NCBI RefSeq assembly: GCF_035917675.1
Contig: NZ_CP109104.1
Location: forward strand, 868,001-932,000
Reading direction: 5' to 3'
Source of the DNA: Streptomyces sp. NBC_01775
Lineage (GTDB): Bacteria; Actinomycetota; Actinomycetes; Streptomycetales; Streptomycetaceae
DNA length: 64,000 nt
The notes below the pieces were generated by a model. The model worked only from the letters and a program-made list of their open reading frames with translations, was not told the origin of the DNA and searched no databases. Positions 8,714 to 17,108 of the stretch are shown piece after piece. Every line of letters begins with the position of its first letter. Within the stretch, counting starts at the first letter, position 1. Both the position numbers and the translations under genes were made by a program.

Positions 8714-9025
8714 CCTTTTGCCCGAGCTTCAACGATCCAAGCACCGCCAATGTCTGGGGCATCCAACCCAGCTTCCAGCCGTTGGCGGTGTCGCCATGTC
8801 GCCCCGGATTCCGATCGCACTTCTCTGGTCTTCTCCCGGGCCTGGAGCCGCCTTCCTGTCGTCAGATAGGTCTTCTGGGCGGGCCATACAGCGTGGATGG
8901 TGTCCTCAAGGCGGTGCGAGGGCAAAGGCCCGGCTGATCCAGGAATCCACTTGAGGAACGAGATCGCGTTCCGGCAAGTACATGTTCCGGCAGGGGCCAG
9001 GGCCGGAGATCTCGCTGGGCATGAC
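8714..9025. other. 312 bases with no recognised gene
   Basis: Only short overlapping frames are present, none with a ribosome site or family resemblance. It separates the plus-strand phage-type genes from the 3' end of the minus-strand Ig-repeat gene. Confidence 0.5.
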
Positions 9026-9052
9026 CATGCCGGGGCACGAGGCCCCGGCATG
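9026..9052 (-). terminator. Intrinsic terminator of the Ig-repeat gene
   Basis: An 11-base perfect stem (CATGCCGGGGC and its complement) with a 5-base loop lies 19 bases beyond the stop codon of the giant gene. No long T-run is seen in either direction, which is normal for high-GC actinobacteria. Confidence 0.65.
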
Positions 9053-9070
9053 GCAGGAGTGAATGTACGG

Positions 9071-12000
9071 TCAGGGAACGAGCGGGAATCGTTGGGTGGT
9101 CAACGGCGCTGTGCCGGAGGACGGGTTGAGACAACTCGCCCCGGCGAACGACGCCGTGTAGGTGTTGGCGGTGGTCACGAGAGGCGACACCGTGACCATG
9201 GGCGGCGCCAGAGTCGCCACCCCGCTGGCATTGGTGACCGCAGTCCCGAGCGTCATCGGCCCAACCGCCGTGTTAGCGGTGAACACCACCGGCTGGCCGG
9301 GGATTCCGGCGTTGGTCACCGCGTTCTTGAGCGTGGCGCTCATCGCGAGGATGACCCACGTCCCGTTGGTGCGCAGACGCACCTGCGTCGCAGCGACTGT
9401 GATCGTCGTGTTGACGGCGGTGGAGCTGATGCTCACCGTTCCCGAAGAGCCCGCGAAGCACGAGGCTCCGTTGTAGGTGGCGGTGATGGTGCCCGACGCG
9501 AGCGCGGTGCTGCTGAAGCAGGCCTGGCCACTGGCATTGAGCGGCACGGTCTGATTGAGCCCACCAGGACCGGTGAAGGTGACCGTGCCCGTCGGCGTAC
9601 CCGACCCGGGGGCGTTCGTTGTGACCTGGGCGCAGACCGTCACCGACTGCCCACAGGTCGAGGGGTTGGGGGTCGCTGTCACCATCGTGGTGGTGGATGC
9701 CGGGTTCACCGTGACGGTGGCCGTGCCGGTGGAGGAGTTGAAGCAGCTCGCTCCGTTGTACGTCGCCGTGACCGTCCCCGACGCGAGCGCGGTGGTCGTC
9801 AGGCAGGCTTGGCCGCTGGCGTTGAGCGGCACGGTCTGATTGAGCCCACCAGGACCGGTGAAGGTGACCGTGCCCGTCGGCGTACCCGACCCCGGCGCAC
9901 TTGTCGTCACCTGCGCGCAGACCGTCACCGACTGCCCACAGGTCGAGGGGTTGGGGGTCGCTGTCACCATCGTGGTGGTGGATGCCGGGTTCACCGTGAC
10001 GGTGGCCGTGCCGGTGGAGGAGTTGAAGCAGCCCGCTCCGTTGTACGTCGCCGTGACCGTCCCCGGCGCGAGCGCGGTGGTCGTCAGGCAGGCTTGGCCG
10101 CTGGCGTTGAGCGGGACAGTTTGGTTGAGTCCGCCAGGTCCGGTGAAGGTGACCGTGCCCGTCGGCGTACCCGACCCCGGCGCACTTGTCGTCACCTGCG
10201 CGCAGACCGTCACCGACTGCCCACAGACTGAGGGGTTGGGGGTCACGGAAACCGCGGTGGTGGTGGATGCCGGGTTCACGGTCACCGATGCGGTGCCCGA
10301 CGAGCCGGCGAAGCAGGGCCCTTCGCCGTTGTACGTCGCGGTGACCGTCCCCGACGCAAGCGCCGTGCTCGTCAGGCAAGCCTGACCACTGGCGTTGAGC
10401 GGGACGGTCTGATTGAGCCCACCAGGACCCGTGAAGGTAACCGTGCCCGTCGGCGTACCCGACCCCGGCGCACTTGTCGTCACCTGCGCGCAGACCGTCA
10501 CCGACTGCCCACAGACTGAGGGATTCGGCGTTACCGAGACCGCAGTCGTTGTCGCCGCCTCGTTCACCGTCACCGACGCCGAACCGGTGGAGGAGTTGAA
10601 GCAGCCCGCTCCGTTGTAGGTGGCGGTGATGGTGCCCGACGCCAGTGAAGTCGTCGCCAGGCAAACTTGGCCGCTGGCGTCCAACGCCAGTGTCAGGTTG
10701 AGTCCGCCAGGTCCGGTGAAGGTGACCGTGCCCGTCGGCGTACCCGACCCCGGCGCACTTGTCGTCACCTGCGCGCAGACCGTCACCGACTGCCCACAGA
10801 CTGAGGGGTTGGGGGTCACGGAAACCGCGGTGGTGGTGGATGCCGGGTTCACGGTCACCGATGCGGTGCCCGACGAGCCGGCGAAGCAGGGCCCTTCGCC
10901 GTTGTACGTCGCGGTGACCGTCCCCGACGCAAGCGCCGTGCTCGTCAGGCAAGCCTGACCACTGGCGTTGAGCGGGACGGTCTGATTGAGCCCACCAGGA
11001 CCCGTGAAGGTAACCGTGCCCGTCGGCGTACCCGACCCCGGCGCACTTGTCGTCACCTGCGCGCAGACCGTCACCGACTGCCCACAGACTGAGGGATTCG
11101 GCGTTACCGAGACCGCAGTCGTTGTCGCCGCCTCGTTCACCGTCACCGACGCCGAACCGGTGGAGGAGTTGAAGCAGCCCGCTCCGTTGTAGGTGGCGGT
11201 GATGGTGCCCGAGGCGAGCGTGGTGGTCGTCAGGCAGGCCTGGCCACCGGCGTTGAGCGGCACGGTTTGATTGAGCCCACCAGGACCGGTGAAAGTGACC
11301 GTGCCTGTGGGAGTGCCCGACCCGGGCGCGTTCGTTGTGACCTGGGCGCAGACCGTCACCGACTGCCCACAGACTGAGGGGTTGGGGGTCACGGAAACCG
11401 CGGTAGTGGTGGATGCCGGGTCTACGGTCGCCGACGCGGTGCCGGTGGAGGAGCTGAAGCAGCTCGCTCCGTTGTACGTCGCCGTGATCGTGCCCGAGGC
11501 GAGCGCGGTGGTCGTCAGGCAGGCCTGGCCACTGGCGTTGAGCGGCACGGTTTGATTGAGCCCACCAGGACCGGTGAAAGTGACCGTGCCTGTGGGAGTG
11601 CCCGACCCCGGCGCGTTCGTTGTGACCTGGGCGCAGACCGTCACCGACTGCCCGCACACCGACGGATCAGGGACCACCGACACCGCAGTAGTAGTGGACG
11701 CCGGGTTCACGGTCACCGACGCGGTGCCTACCGAACCCGCCGCACAACCGTCACCGCTGTACGTCGCCGTAACCGTCCCCGACGCAAGCGCCGTACTCGT
11801 CAGGCAAGCCTGACCACTCGCATCCAACGCCACAGTCTGATTGAGCCCACCAGGACCCGTGAACGTAACCGAACCCGTCGGCGTACCCGACCCCGGAGGA
11901 TCAACGCTCACCTCAGCGCAGACCGTCACCGACTGCCCACACACCGACGGGTCAGGTGTCACCGACACCGCGGTAGTGGTGGATGCCGGGTTCACGGTCA

Positions 12001-14287
12001 CCGACGCGGTGCCCGACGAACCGGCGAAGCAGGGCCCCTCACCGTTGTAGGTGGCGGTGATGGTGCCCGAGGCGAGCGTGGTGGTGGTCAGGCAGGCCTG
12101 GCCACTGGCGTTGAGCGGCACGGTTTGATTGAGCCCACCAGGACCCGTGAAAGTGACCGTACCCGTCGGCGTACCCGACCCCGGCGCACTTGTCGTCACC
12201 TGCGCGCAGACCGTCACCGGCTGCCCACACACCGACGGATCAGGCGTCACCGAGACCGCGGTCGTTGTCGCCGCCTCGTTCACCGTCACCGACGCCGAAC
12301 CGGTAGAGGAGCTGAAGCAGCTCGCTCCGTTGTACGTCGCCGTGATCGTGCCCGAGGCGAGCGTGGTGGTCGTCAGGCAAGCCTGGCCACTGGCGTTGAG
12401 CGGCACGGTTTGATTGAGCCCACCAGGCCCGGTGAAGGTAACCGTGCCCGTGGGCGTACCCGACCCCGGCGCACTTGTCGTCACCTGCGCGCAGACCGTC
12501 ACCAACTGCCCGCACACCGACGGATCAGGTGTCACCGAGACCGCGGTAGTGGTGGATGCCGGGTTCACGGTCACCGACGCGGTGCCGGTGGAGGAGTTGA
12601 AGCAGCTCGCTCCGTTGTACGTCGCCGTGACCGTTCCCGACGCAAGCGTGGTGCTGCTGAAACACGCCTGACCACTCGCATCCAGCACCACGGTCTGATT
12701 GAGCCCACCAGGACCCGTGAACGTGACCGTGCCCGTCGGCGTACCCGACCCCGGAGGATCAACGCTCACCTCGGCACAGACCGTCACCGACTGCCCACAC
12801 ACCGACGGATCAGGTGTCACCGAGACCGCGGTAGTGGTGGATGCCGGGTTCACGGTCACCGACGCGGTGCCCGACGAGCCGGCGAAGCAGGGTCCCTCAC
12901 CGTTGTAGGTGGCGGTGACCGTCCCCGACGCAAGCGCCGTGCTCGTCAGGCAAGCCTGACCACTCGCATCCAACGCCACAGTCTGATTGAGCCCACCAGG
13001 ACCCGTGAACGTGACCGTGCCCGTCGGCGTACCCGACCCCGGCGCACTTGTCGTCACCTGCGCGCAGACCGTCACCGACTGCCCACACACCGACGGATCA
13101 GGTGTCACGGAGACCGCAGTCGTTGTCGCCGCCTCGTTCACCGTCACCGACGCCGAACCGGTAGAGGAGCTGAAGCAGCCCGCTCCGTTGTACGTCGCCG
13201 TGACCGTCCCCGACGCAAGCACCGTACTCGTCAGGCAAGCCTGACCACTCGCATCCAACGCCACAGTCTGATTGAGCCCACCAGGACCCGTGAACGTAAC
13301 CGAACCCGTCGGCGTACCCGACCCCGGCGCGTTCGTCGTCACCTCAGCGCAGACCGTCACCGACTGCCCACACACCGACGGATCAGGCGTCACCGAGACC
13401 GCAGTGCTCGTGGACGCAGGATTCACAGTGACCGTGGCAGTGCCTACCGAACCCGCCGCACAACCGTCACCGCTGTACGTCGCCGTAACCGTCCCCGACG
13501 CGAGCGCCGTACTCGTCAGGCAAGCCTGACCACTGGCGTCGAGCGGGACAGTTTGGTTGAGCCCACCAGGACCCGTGAACGTGACCGTGCCCGTCGGCGT
13601 ACCCGACCCCGGAGGATCAACGCTCACCTCAGCGCAGGCCGTCACCGACTGCCCACACACCGACGGATCAGGGACCACCGACACCGCAGTAGTAGTGGAC
13701 GCCGGGTTCACGGTCACCGACGCAGTGCCTACCGAACCCGCCGCACAACCGTCACCGCTGTACGTCGCCGTGACCGTCCCCGACGCGAGCGCCGTACTCG
13801 TCAGGCAAGCCTGACCACTCGCATCCAACGCCACAGTCTGATTGAGCCCACCAGGACCCGTGAACGTAACCGAACCCGTCGGCGTACCCGACCCCGGCGC
13901 GTTCGTCGTCACCTCAGCGCAGACCGTCACCGACTGCCCACACACCGACGGATCAGGGACCACCGACACCGCAGTGGTCGTGTCAGCGAGGTTGATCACC
14001 TGGTTGACCAGGTTCGAAGACGAAGGGTCGAACGTGCCATCACCGCTGTACGCGGCGACAGCCTGATGAGTCCCCACCGTCAGATCGCTCACGGCGAATT
14101 GAGCCTGTCCCGAGGCGTCAAGGGGCGCTGTCAGTGTGGGTCCGTCCGCGCTGATGATGACGGAGACGGTGCCGGTCGGGGTGCCGACAGCCGGTGGTAC
14201 AGGGGAGACCGTAGCGGTGAAGGTGATCGTCCCGCCGCAGACTGATGGGTTGGGTGCTGAGGTCAGGGTAGTGCTGGAACTGGCCAT
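9071..14287 (-). CDS. Giant protein of about 16 tandem Ig-like domains
   Basis: This 1738-residue protein has a divergent first Ig-like domain (residues 1-102), then about 16 copies of a 95-96-residue domain, then a distinct C-terminal domain of about 110 residues. Each unit reads TTTAVSVTPDPSVCGQSVTV, GTPTGTVTFTGPGGLNQTV, LNASGQACLTSTALASGTV and TATYNGASCFNSSTGTASV, as in bacterial Ig-like (group 3/5) domains. Each unit holds four cysteines at fixed places. No signal peptide, membrane helix or sortase signal is seen. The ATG at 14287 has AAGAAGGA upstream; an ATG at 14314 lacks one. It could be a phage-derived fibre, a surface protein exported by another route, or an intracellular scaffold. 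The domain family is sure; the role is unknown. Confidence 0.88.
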   Translation of the reverse strand: MASSSTTLTSAPNPSVCGGTITFTATVSPVPPAVGTPTGTVSVIISADGPTLTAPLDASGQAQFAVSDLTVGTHQAVAAYSGDGTFDPSSSNLVNQVINLADTTTAVSVVPDPSVCGQSVTVCAEVTTNAPGSGTPTGSVTFTGPGGLNQTVALDASGQACLTSTALASGTVTATYSGDGCAAGSVGTASVTVNPASTTTAVSVVPDPSVCGQSVTACAEVSVDPPGSGTPTGTVTFTGPGGLNQTVPLDASGQACLTSTALASGTVTATYSGDGCAAGSVGTATVTVNPASTSTAVSVTPDPSVCGQSVTVCAEVTTNAPGSGTPTGSVTFTGPGGLNQTVALDASGQACLTSTVLASGTVTATYNGAGCFSSSTGSASVTVNEAATTTAVSVTPDPSVCGQSVTVCAQVTTSAPGSGTPTGTVTFTGPGGLNQTVALDASGQACLTSTALASGTVTATYNGEGPCFAGSSGTASVTVNPASTTTAVSVTPDPSVCGQSVTVCAEVSVDPPGSGTPTGTVTFTGPGGLNQTVVLDASGQACFSSTTLASGTVTATYNGASCFNSSTGTASVTVNPASTTTAVSVTPDPSVCGQLVTVCAQVTTSAPGSGTPTGTVTFTGPGGLNQTVPLNASGQACLTTTTLASGTITATYNGASCFSSSTGSASVTVNEAATTTAVSVTPDPSVCGQPVTVCAQVTTSAPGSGTPTGTVTFTGPGGLNQTVPLNASGQACLTTTTLASGTITATYNGEGPCFAGSSGTASVTVNPASTTTAVSVTPDPSVCGQSVTVCAEVSVDPPGSGTPTGSVTFTGPGGLNQTVALDASGQACLTSTALASGTVTATYSGDGCAAGSVGTASVTVNPASTTTAVSVVPDPSVCGQSVTVCAQVTTNAPGSGTPTGTVTFTGPGGLNQTVPLNASGQACLTTTALASGTITATYNGASCFSSSTGTASATVDPASTTTAVSVTPNPSVCGQSVTVCAQVTTNAPGSGTPTGTVTFTGPGGLNQTVPLNAGGQACLTTTTLASGTITATYNGAGCFNSSTGSASVTVNEAATTTAVSVTPNPSVCGQSVTVCAQVTTSAPGSGTPTGTVTFTGPGGLNQTVPLNASGQACLTSTALASGTVTATYNGEGPCFAGSSGTASVTVNPASTTTAVSVTPNPSVCGQSVTVCAQVTTSAPGSGTPTGTVTFTGPGGLNLTLALDASGQVCLATTSLASGTITATYNGAGCFNSSTGSASVTVNEAATTTAVSVTPNPSVCGQSVTVCAQVTTSAPGSGTPTGTVTFTGPGGLNQTVPLNASGQACLTSTALASGTVTATYNGEGPCFAGSSGTASVTVNPASTTTAVSVTPNPSVCGQSVTVCAQVTTSAPGSGTPTGTVTFTGPGGLNQTVPLNASGQACLTTTALAPGTVTATYNGAGCFNSSTGTATVTVNPASTTTMVTATPNPSTCGQSVTVCAQVTTSAPGSGTPTGTVTFTGPGGLNQTVPLNASGQACLTTTALASGTVTATYNGASCFNSSTGTATVTVNPASTTTMVTATPNPSTCGQSVTVCAQVTTNAPGSGTPTGTVTFTGPGGLNQTVPLNASGQACFSSTALASGTITATYNGASCFAGSSGTVSISSTAVNTTITVAATQVRLRTNGTWVILAMSATLKNAVTNAGIPGQPVVFTANTAVGPMTLGTAVTNASGVATLAPPMVTVSPLVTTANTYTASFAGASCLNPSSGTAPLTTQRFPLVP
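9411..13981 (-). repeat. Array of about 16 tandem 285/288-bp repeats (Ig-like domain units)
   Basis: DNA units of 285 bases (288 where the unit contains GEGPC) repeat about 16 times with high identity, including long identical blocks such as the CCGTGCCCGTCGGCGTACCC region. Variation is modular: AEVSVDPPGS, AEVTTNAPGS and AQVTTSAPGS versions alternate, as do SGDGC, NGASC and NGEGPC loops. This points to shuffling by unequal recombination rather than point drift. Confidence 0.9.
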
Positions 14288-15070
14288 CGTGCGGTCCTTC
14301 TTTCGCGGTTCCACATGATGCGGACGCCGTCAGTCCGCTCGCCGCAGCCACTCGACTCGCCTATTCGTGCTGGCTCAGAGAGCATCAAGCCACTGAACAA
14401 GATGGGTTGGCTCCGGCGCTGTAATCATCAGTAGGCAACTCCGCTAGGCATCTCACTAGATGAGTGGACCGAATGGCACTCGTATGACCGAGCGCCCGCA
14501 GTGGTGCGAGTAAGCATTCCGGACGGTCCGTGGTGCGACCGGCGCGAATTGGGGGCGCCACCAACTACGCTGCGTCAAACGGCAGTTGTCAATTAGCGAG
14601 GCACTGGTTGCCCATCCTCGGCTTCCCCCGCCCAGTCCGGCATTTCAGCCATGCATGCCGACTGACGCGGTGAGAACGAATGGTGTGCGCCGTGGGGCGC
14701 ACAGGGGCGTGCGACCTCAACTACCGTATGATCGCGTCGGGTTGACAAATGGCCGGCCTCTATCCCGGCGCAAGGAATTCGTTGTACATCGATGGCAAGC
14801 CGTGAGCAGGAGTGACGTTCCCTCAGCATTTGGAGTGGGCAACGTAATTCCGCGCGCTGGCGCATCCGCATGGATGACGCATACTCGGGGCGTGCGCCCC
14901 AGGCGGCCGACGGCGCCCGGCAGCTATGTCGTGCCAAGCCGCTTGAGAGTGATGTTCCGCGGCCACCGTATGCCTTCGATCAGCTGCCGCCCGGCCCGCC
15001 GTGCCTCCGCCAGCTCTCCACCTGTCACGAAAACAAGATCATCCCGCCTCAAGATCCACCGATACGCGCC
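14288..15070. other. 783-base region between Ig-repeat gene and hydroxyproline operon
   Basis: It should hold the promoter of the giant gene (right after 14287). Base composition is more AT-rich around 14380-14600 than in the flanks. Plus-strand frames at 14586-15074 and 14870 onward lack family resemblance and the second runs antisense through the epimerase gene, so I do not call them genes. No clear tRNA or attachment repeat was recognised. Confidence 0.5.
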
Positions 15071-16072
15071 CTAGAGGACGAAGCCGTGGGGGAACGGGTC
15101 TCGGGGATCCAGCAGGTAGTTCGCGGTGCCGGTGATCCAGGCGCGGCCGGAGAACTCCGGTACGACGCCGGGCAGTCCGCCGACGTCGGTCGTATCGAGG
15201 AGTCTCCCGACGAAGCGCGTGCCGATGAACGACTCGTTGACGAAGTCGGTGTGCAGCGGAAGCTCCCCGCGCGCGTGCAACTGCGCCATGCGCGCCGAGG
15301 TGCCCGTGCCACAGGGCGAGCGGTCGAACCAGCCGGGGTGGATGGCCATGGCGTTGCGCGAGTGGCGCCCGTCGGAGCCCGGCGCGAGGAACTGCACGTG
15401 CTTGCAGCCGCCGATGAGCGGGTCGACCGGGTGGACCGGCCGGTCCCGCTCGTTCACGGCCCGCATGATCGCCAGACCGGCGGAGAGGATCTCGTCCTTG
15501 CGGGCGCGGTCGAAGGGCAGCCCCAGGCTGTCGAGTTCGACGACGGCGTAGAAGTTGCCGCCGTACGCCATGTCGTACGCGACCTCTCCCAGCCCGGGCA
15601 CCGGCACGCTCGCGCCGAGGCGCAGCGCGAACGCGTCGACGTTGCGCAGCGTGACCTTCTCGGCCGCCCCGTCCCGCACCGTGACCCGCGCCTCCACCAG
15701 GCCCGCCGGGGTGTCCAGCCGCACCACGGTCTCCGGCTCGGTGACCTCGACCATCCCGGTCTCCACGAGCACGGTCGCCACGCCGACGGTGCCGTGCCCG
15801 CACATCGGCAAGAACCCGCTGACCTCGATGTAGACCACGCCCCAGTCGGCGTCCGGCCGGGTGGGCGGCTGGAGGAGCGCACCGCTCATCGCGGGGTGCC
15901 CGCGCGGCTCGTCCACCAGGAACCGCCGCAGCTCGTCCAGGTGCTCCACGGCGTAGCGGCGGCGCTCGGCCATCGTGTCGCCGGGGATGGGTGCCACGCC
16001 CCCGGTGACGACCCGGGTCGGCATGCCCTCGGTGTGCGAGTCGACGGCGCTGATCGTGCGCGCTGAACGCAT
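15071..16072 (-). CDS. 4-hydroxyproline 2-epimerase (proline racemase family)
   Basis: It probably converts trans-4-hydroxy-L-proline to cis-4-hydroxy-D-proline, the first step of hydroxyproline degradation. The 333-residue protein has both catalytic cysteines of the proline racemase family: Cys91 in MCGHGTVG and Cys254 in SPCGTGTSA. The Cys/Cys pair marks racemases and epimerases rather than the Thr-containing 3-hydroxyproline dehydratases. The N-terminus ISAVDSHTEGMPTRVV is also typical. Its ATG shares one base with the stop of the deaminase gene (TGATG), so translation is coupled. The full operon, not the enzyme alone, points to hydroxyproline rather than proline. Confidence 0.87.
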   Translation of the reverse strand: MRSARTISAVDSHTEGMPTRVVTGGVAPIPGDTMAERRRYAVEHLDELRRFLVDEPRGHPAMSGALLQPPTRPDADWGVVYIEVSGFLPMCGHGTVGVATVLVETGMVEVTEPETVVRLDTPAGLVEARVTVRDGAAEKVTLRNVDAFALRLGASVPVPGLGEVAYDMAYGGNFYAVVELDSLGLPFDRARKDEILSAGLAIMRAVNERDRPVHPVDPLIGGCKHVQFLAPGSDGRHSRNAMAIHPGWFDRSPCGTGTSARMAQLHARGELPLHTDFVNESFIGTRFVGRLLDTTDVGGLPGVVPEFSGRAWITGTANYLLDPRDPFPHGFVL

Positions 16073-17010
16073 CAGGCGGCCCGGGTGCCGTCGAGCGCCG
16101 CGACGGCGCGGGCCATATCGGCCTCTACCTGCGCCCGGTGCTGGGCCGACAGCGGTCCGCGCGGCGGGCGGCACGGGCCGCCGAACCGGCCGACCAGCTC
16201 CATGCCGAACTTGATGGCCTGGACGAACTCGGTGCGCGAGTCCCACCGGAAGGCGGCCACCAAAAGCTCGTACATCGCGCGGGCCTCCTCCAGCCTGCCC
16301 GCGGTGGCCAGTTCGAACAGGCGGGCCGACTCGGCGGGAAAGACGTTGGGGAACCCGGCGAACCATCCTGTTGCGCCCATCAGCAGGCTCTCCAGTACGA
16401 CATCGTCGGCTCCGCTGATCACCTCAAGGCCGGACGTGCGCTCCTTGATCTCCAGCACCCGCCGCACGTCGCCGGAGAATTCCTTGATGGCGACGACGTT
16501 GTCGATCTCGGCGATCTCGGCGACGAGGCCGGGCGTCAGGTCGACCTTGGTGTCGATCGGGTTGTTGTAGACCATGACCGGAAGTCCCACGGAGGCCACC
16601 GCTTCGAAGTGAGCGAGTATTTCTCCCCGGTTGGCCCGGTACATCGTCGGCGGCAGACACAGCACGCCGTCCGCGCCGTCCTCGGCGGCGGCCTCGGCCC
16701 AGTGCCGGGCCTGGTGGGAGCCGACGCCGTGCACGCCGACGACGACCGTGCCGGAATCGCCCACCGCCTCGATCGCGGTGCGGGCGACGGCGCGCCGCTC
16801 CTCGTCGGTCAGCGAGGAGTACTCCCCCAGCGAACCGTTCGGCCCCACGCCCCGGCAGCCGCTGTCCACCAGCCACCGGCAGTGTTCGGCGTACCGGTCC
16901 AGGTCCACCGCGAGTCCGGCGGGCGCGGATGCCTTCTCGTAGTACGGCAGCGCGGTGGCCACGACGACTCCGCCGAGGTCGGCCGTCCGCTTCGGTGTGC
17001 TGTCACTCAT
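16072..17010 (-). CDS. DapA-family lyase, probable 1-pyrroline-4-hydroxy-2-carboxylate deaminase
   Basis: This dihydrodipicolinate synthase-family aldolase has 312 residues. Lys176 in VVAIKEFSGD is the Schiff-base lysine and Tyr148 in MVYNNP the partner tyrosine; the carboxylate-binding loop reads GVGPNGSLGEYSSLT. True lysine biosynthesis is unlikely because the gene sits in an operon with an epimerase and a D-amino acid dehydrogenase complex. In that setting the family deaminates the pyrroline formed from D-hydroxyproline to 2-oxoglutarate semialdehyde. The start at 17010 has GGAGAG upstream. Known: fold and catalytic pair. Inferred: the substrate. Confidence 0.85.
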   Translation of the reverse strand: MSDSTPKRTADLGGVVVATALPYYEKASAPAGLAVDLDRYAEHCRWLVDSGCRGVGPNGSLGEYSSLTDEERRAVARTAIEAVGDSGTVVVGVHGVGSHQARHWAEAAAEDGADGVLCLPPTMYRANRGEILAHFEAVASVGLPVMVYNNPIDTKVDLTPGLVAEIAEIDNVVAIKEFSGDVRRVLEIKERTSGLEVISGADDVVLESLLMGATGWFAGFPNVFPAESARLFELATAGRLEEARAMYELLVAAFRWDSRTEFVQAIKFGMELVGRFGGPCRPPRGPLSAQHRAQVEADMARAVAALDGTRAA

Positions 17011-17108
17011 GTGCTGCTCTCCAGTGAGTTCGCGTCGGTCGGTCGTGGAGGGAGAGGGAGGAAAGGGAGAGAAGGAAGGCCACAGCGGGCTGGGGGCCGG
17101 AGGATGCG

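Noticed and set aside
9411..13981. CRISPR array
   Set aside because: Units are 285 bases with no unique spacers and encode protein domains in frame.
11552..14245. Very long plus-strand open frame (897 codons) and a ladder of 60-180-codon frames over the Ig array
   Set aside because: They are the mirror of the repeated minus-strand gene: repeat periodicity and GC-rich third positions keep the opposite frames open. The residues are Arg/His-rich and unnatural.
14586..15074. 162-codon plus-strand frame before the epimerase
   Set aside because: No ribosome site, no recognisable motif and no natural composition; it ends just inside the 3' end of the epimerase.
16072..17010. Dihydrodipicolinate synthase for lysine biosynthesis
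   Set aside because: The catalytic pair is shared by the whole family; the operon partners point to hydroxyproline catabolism instead.
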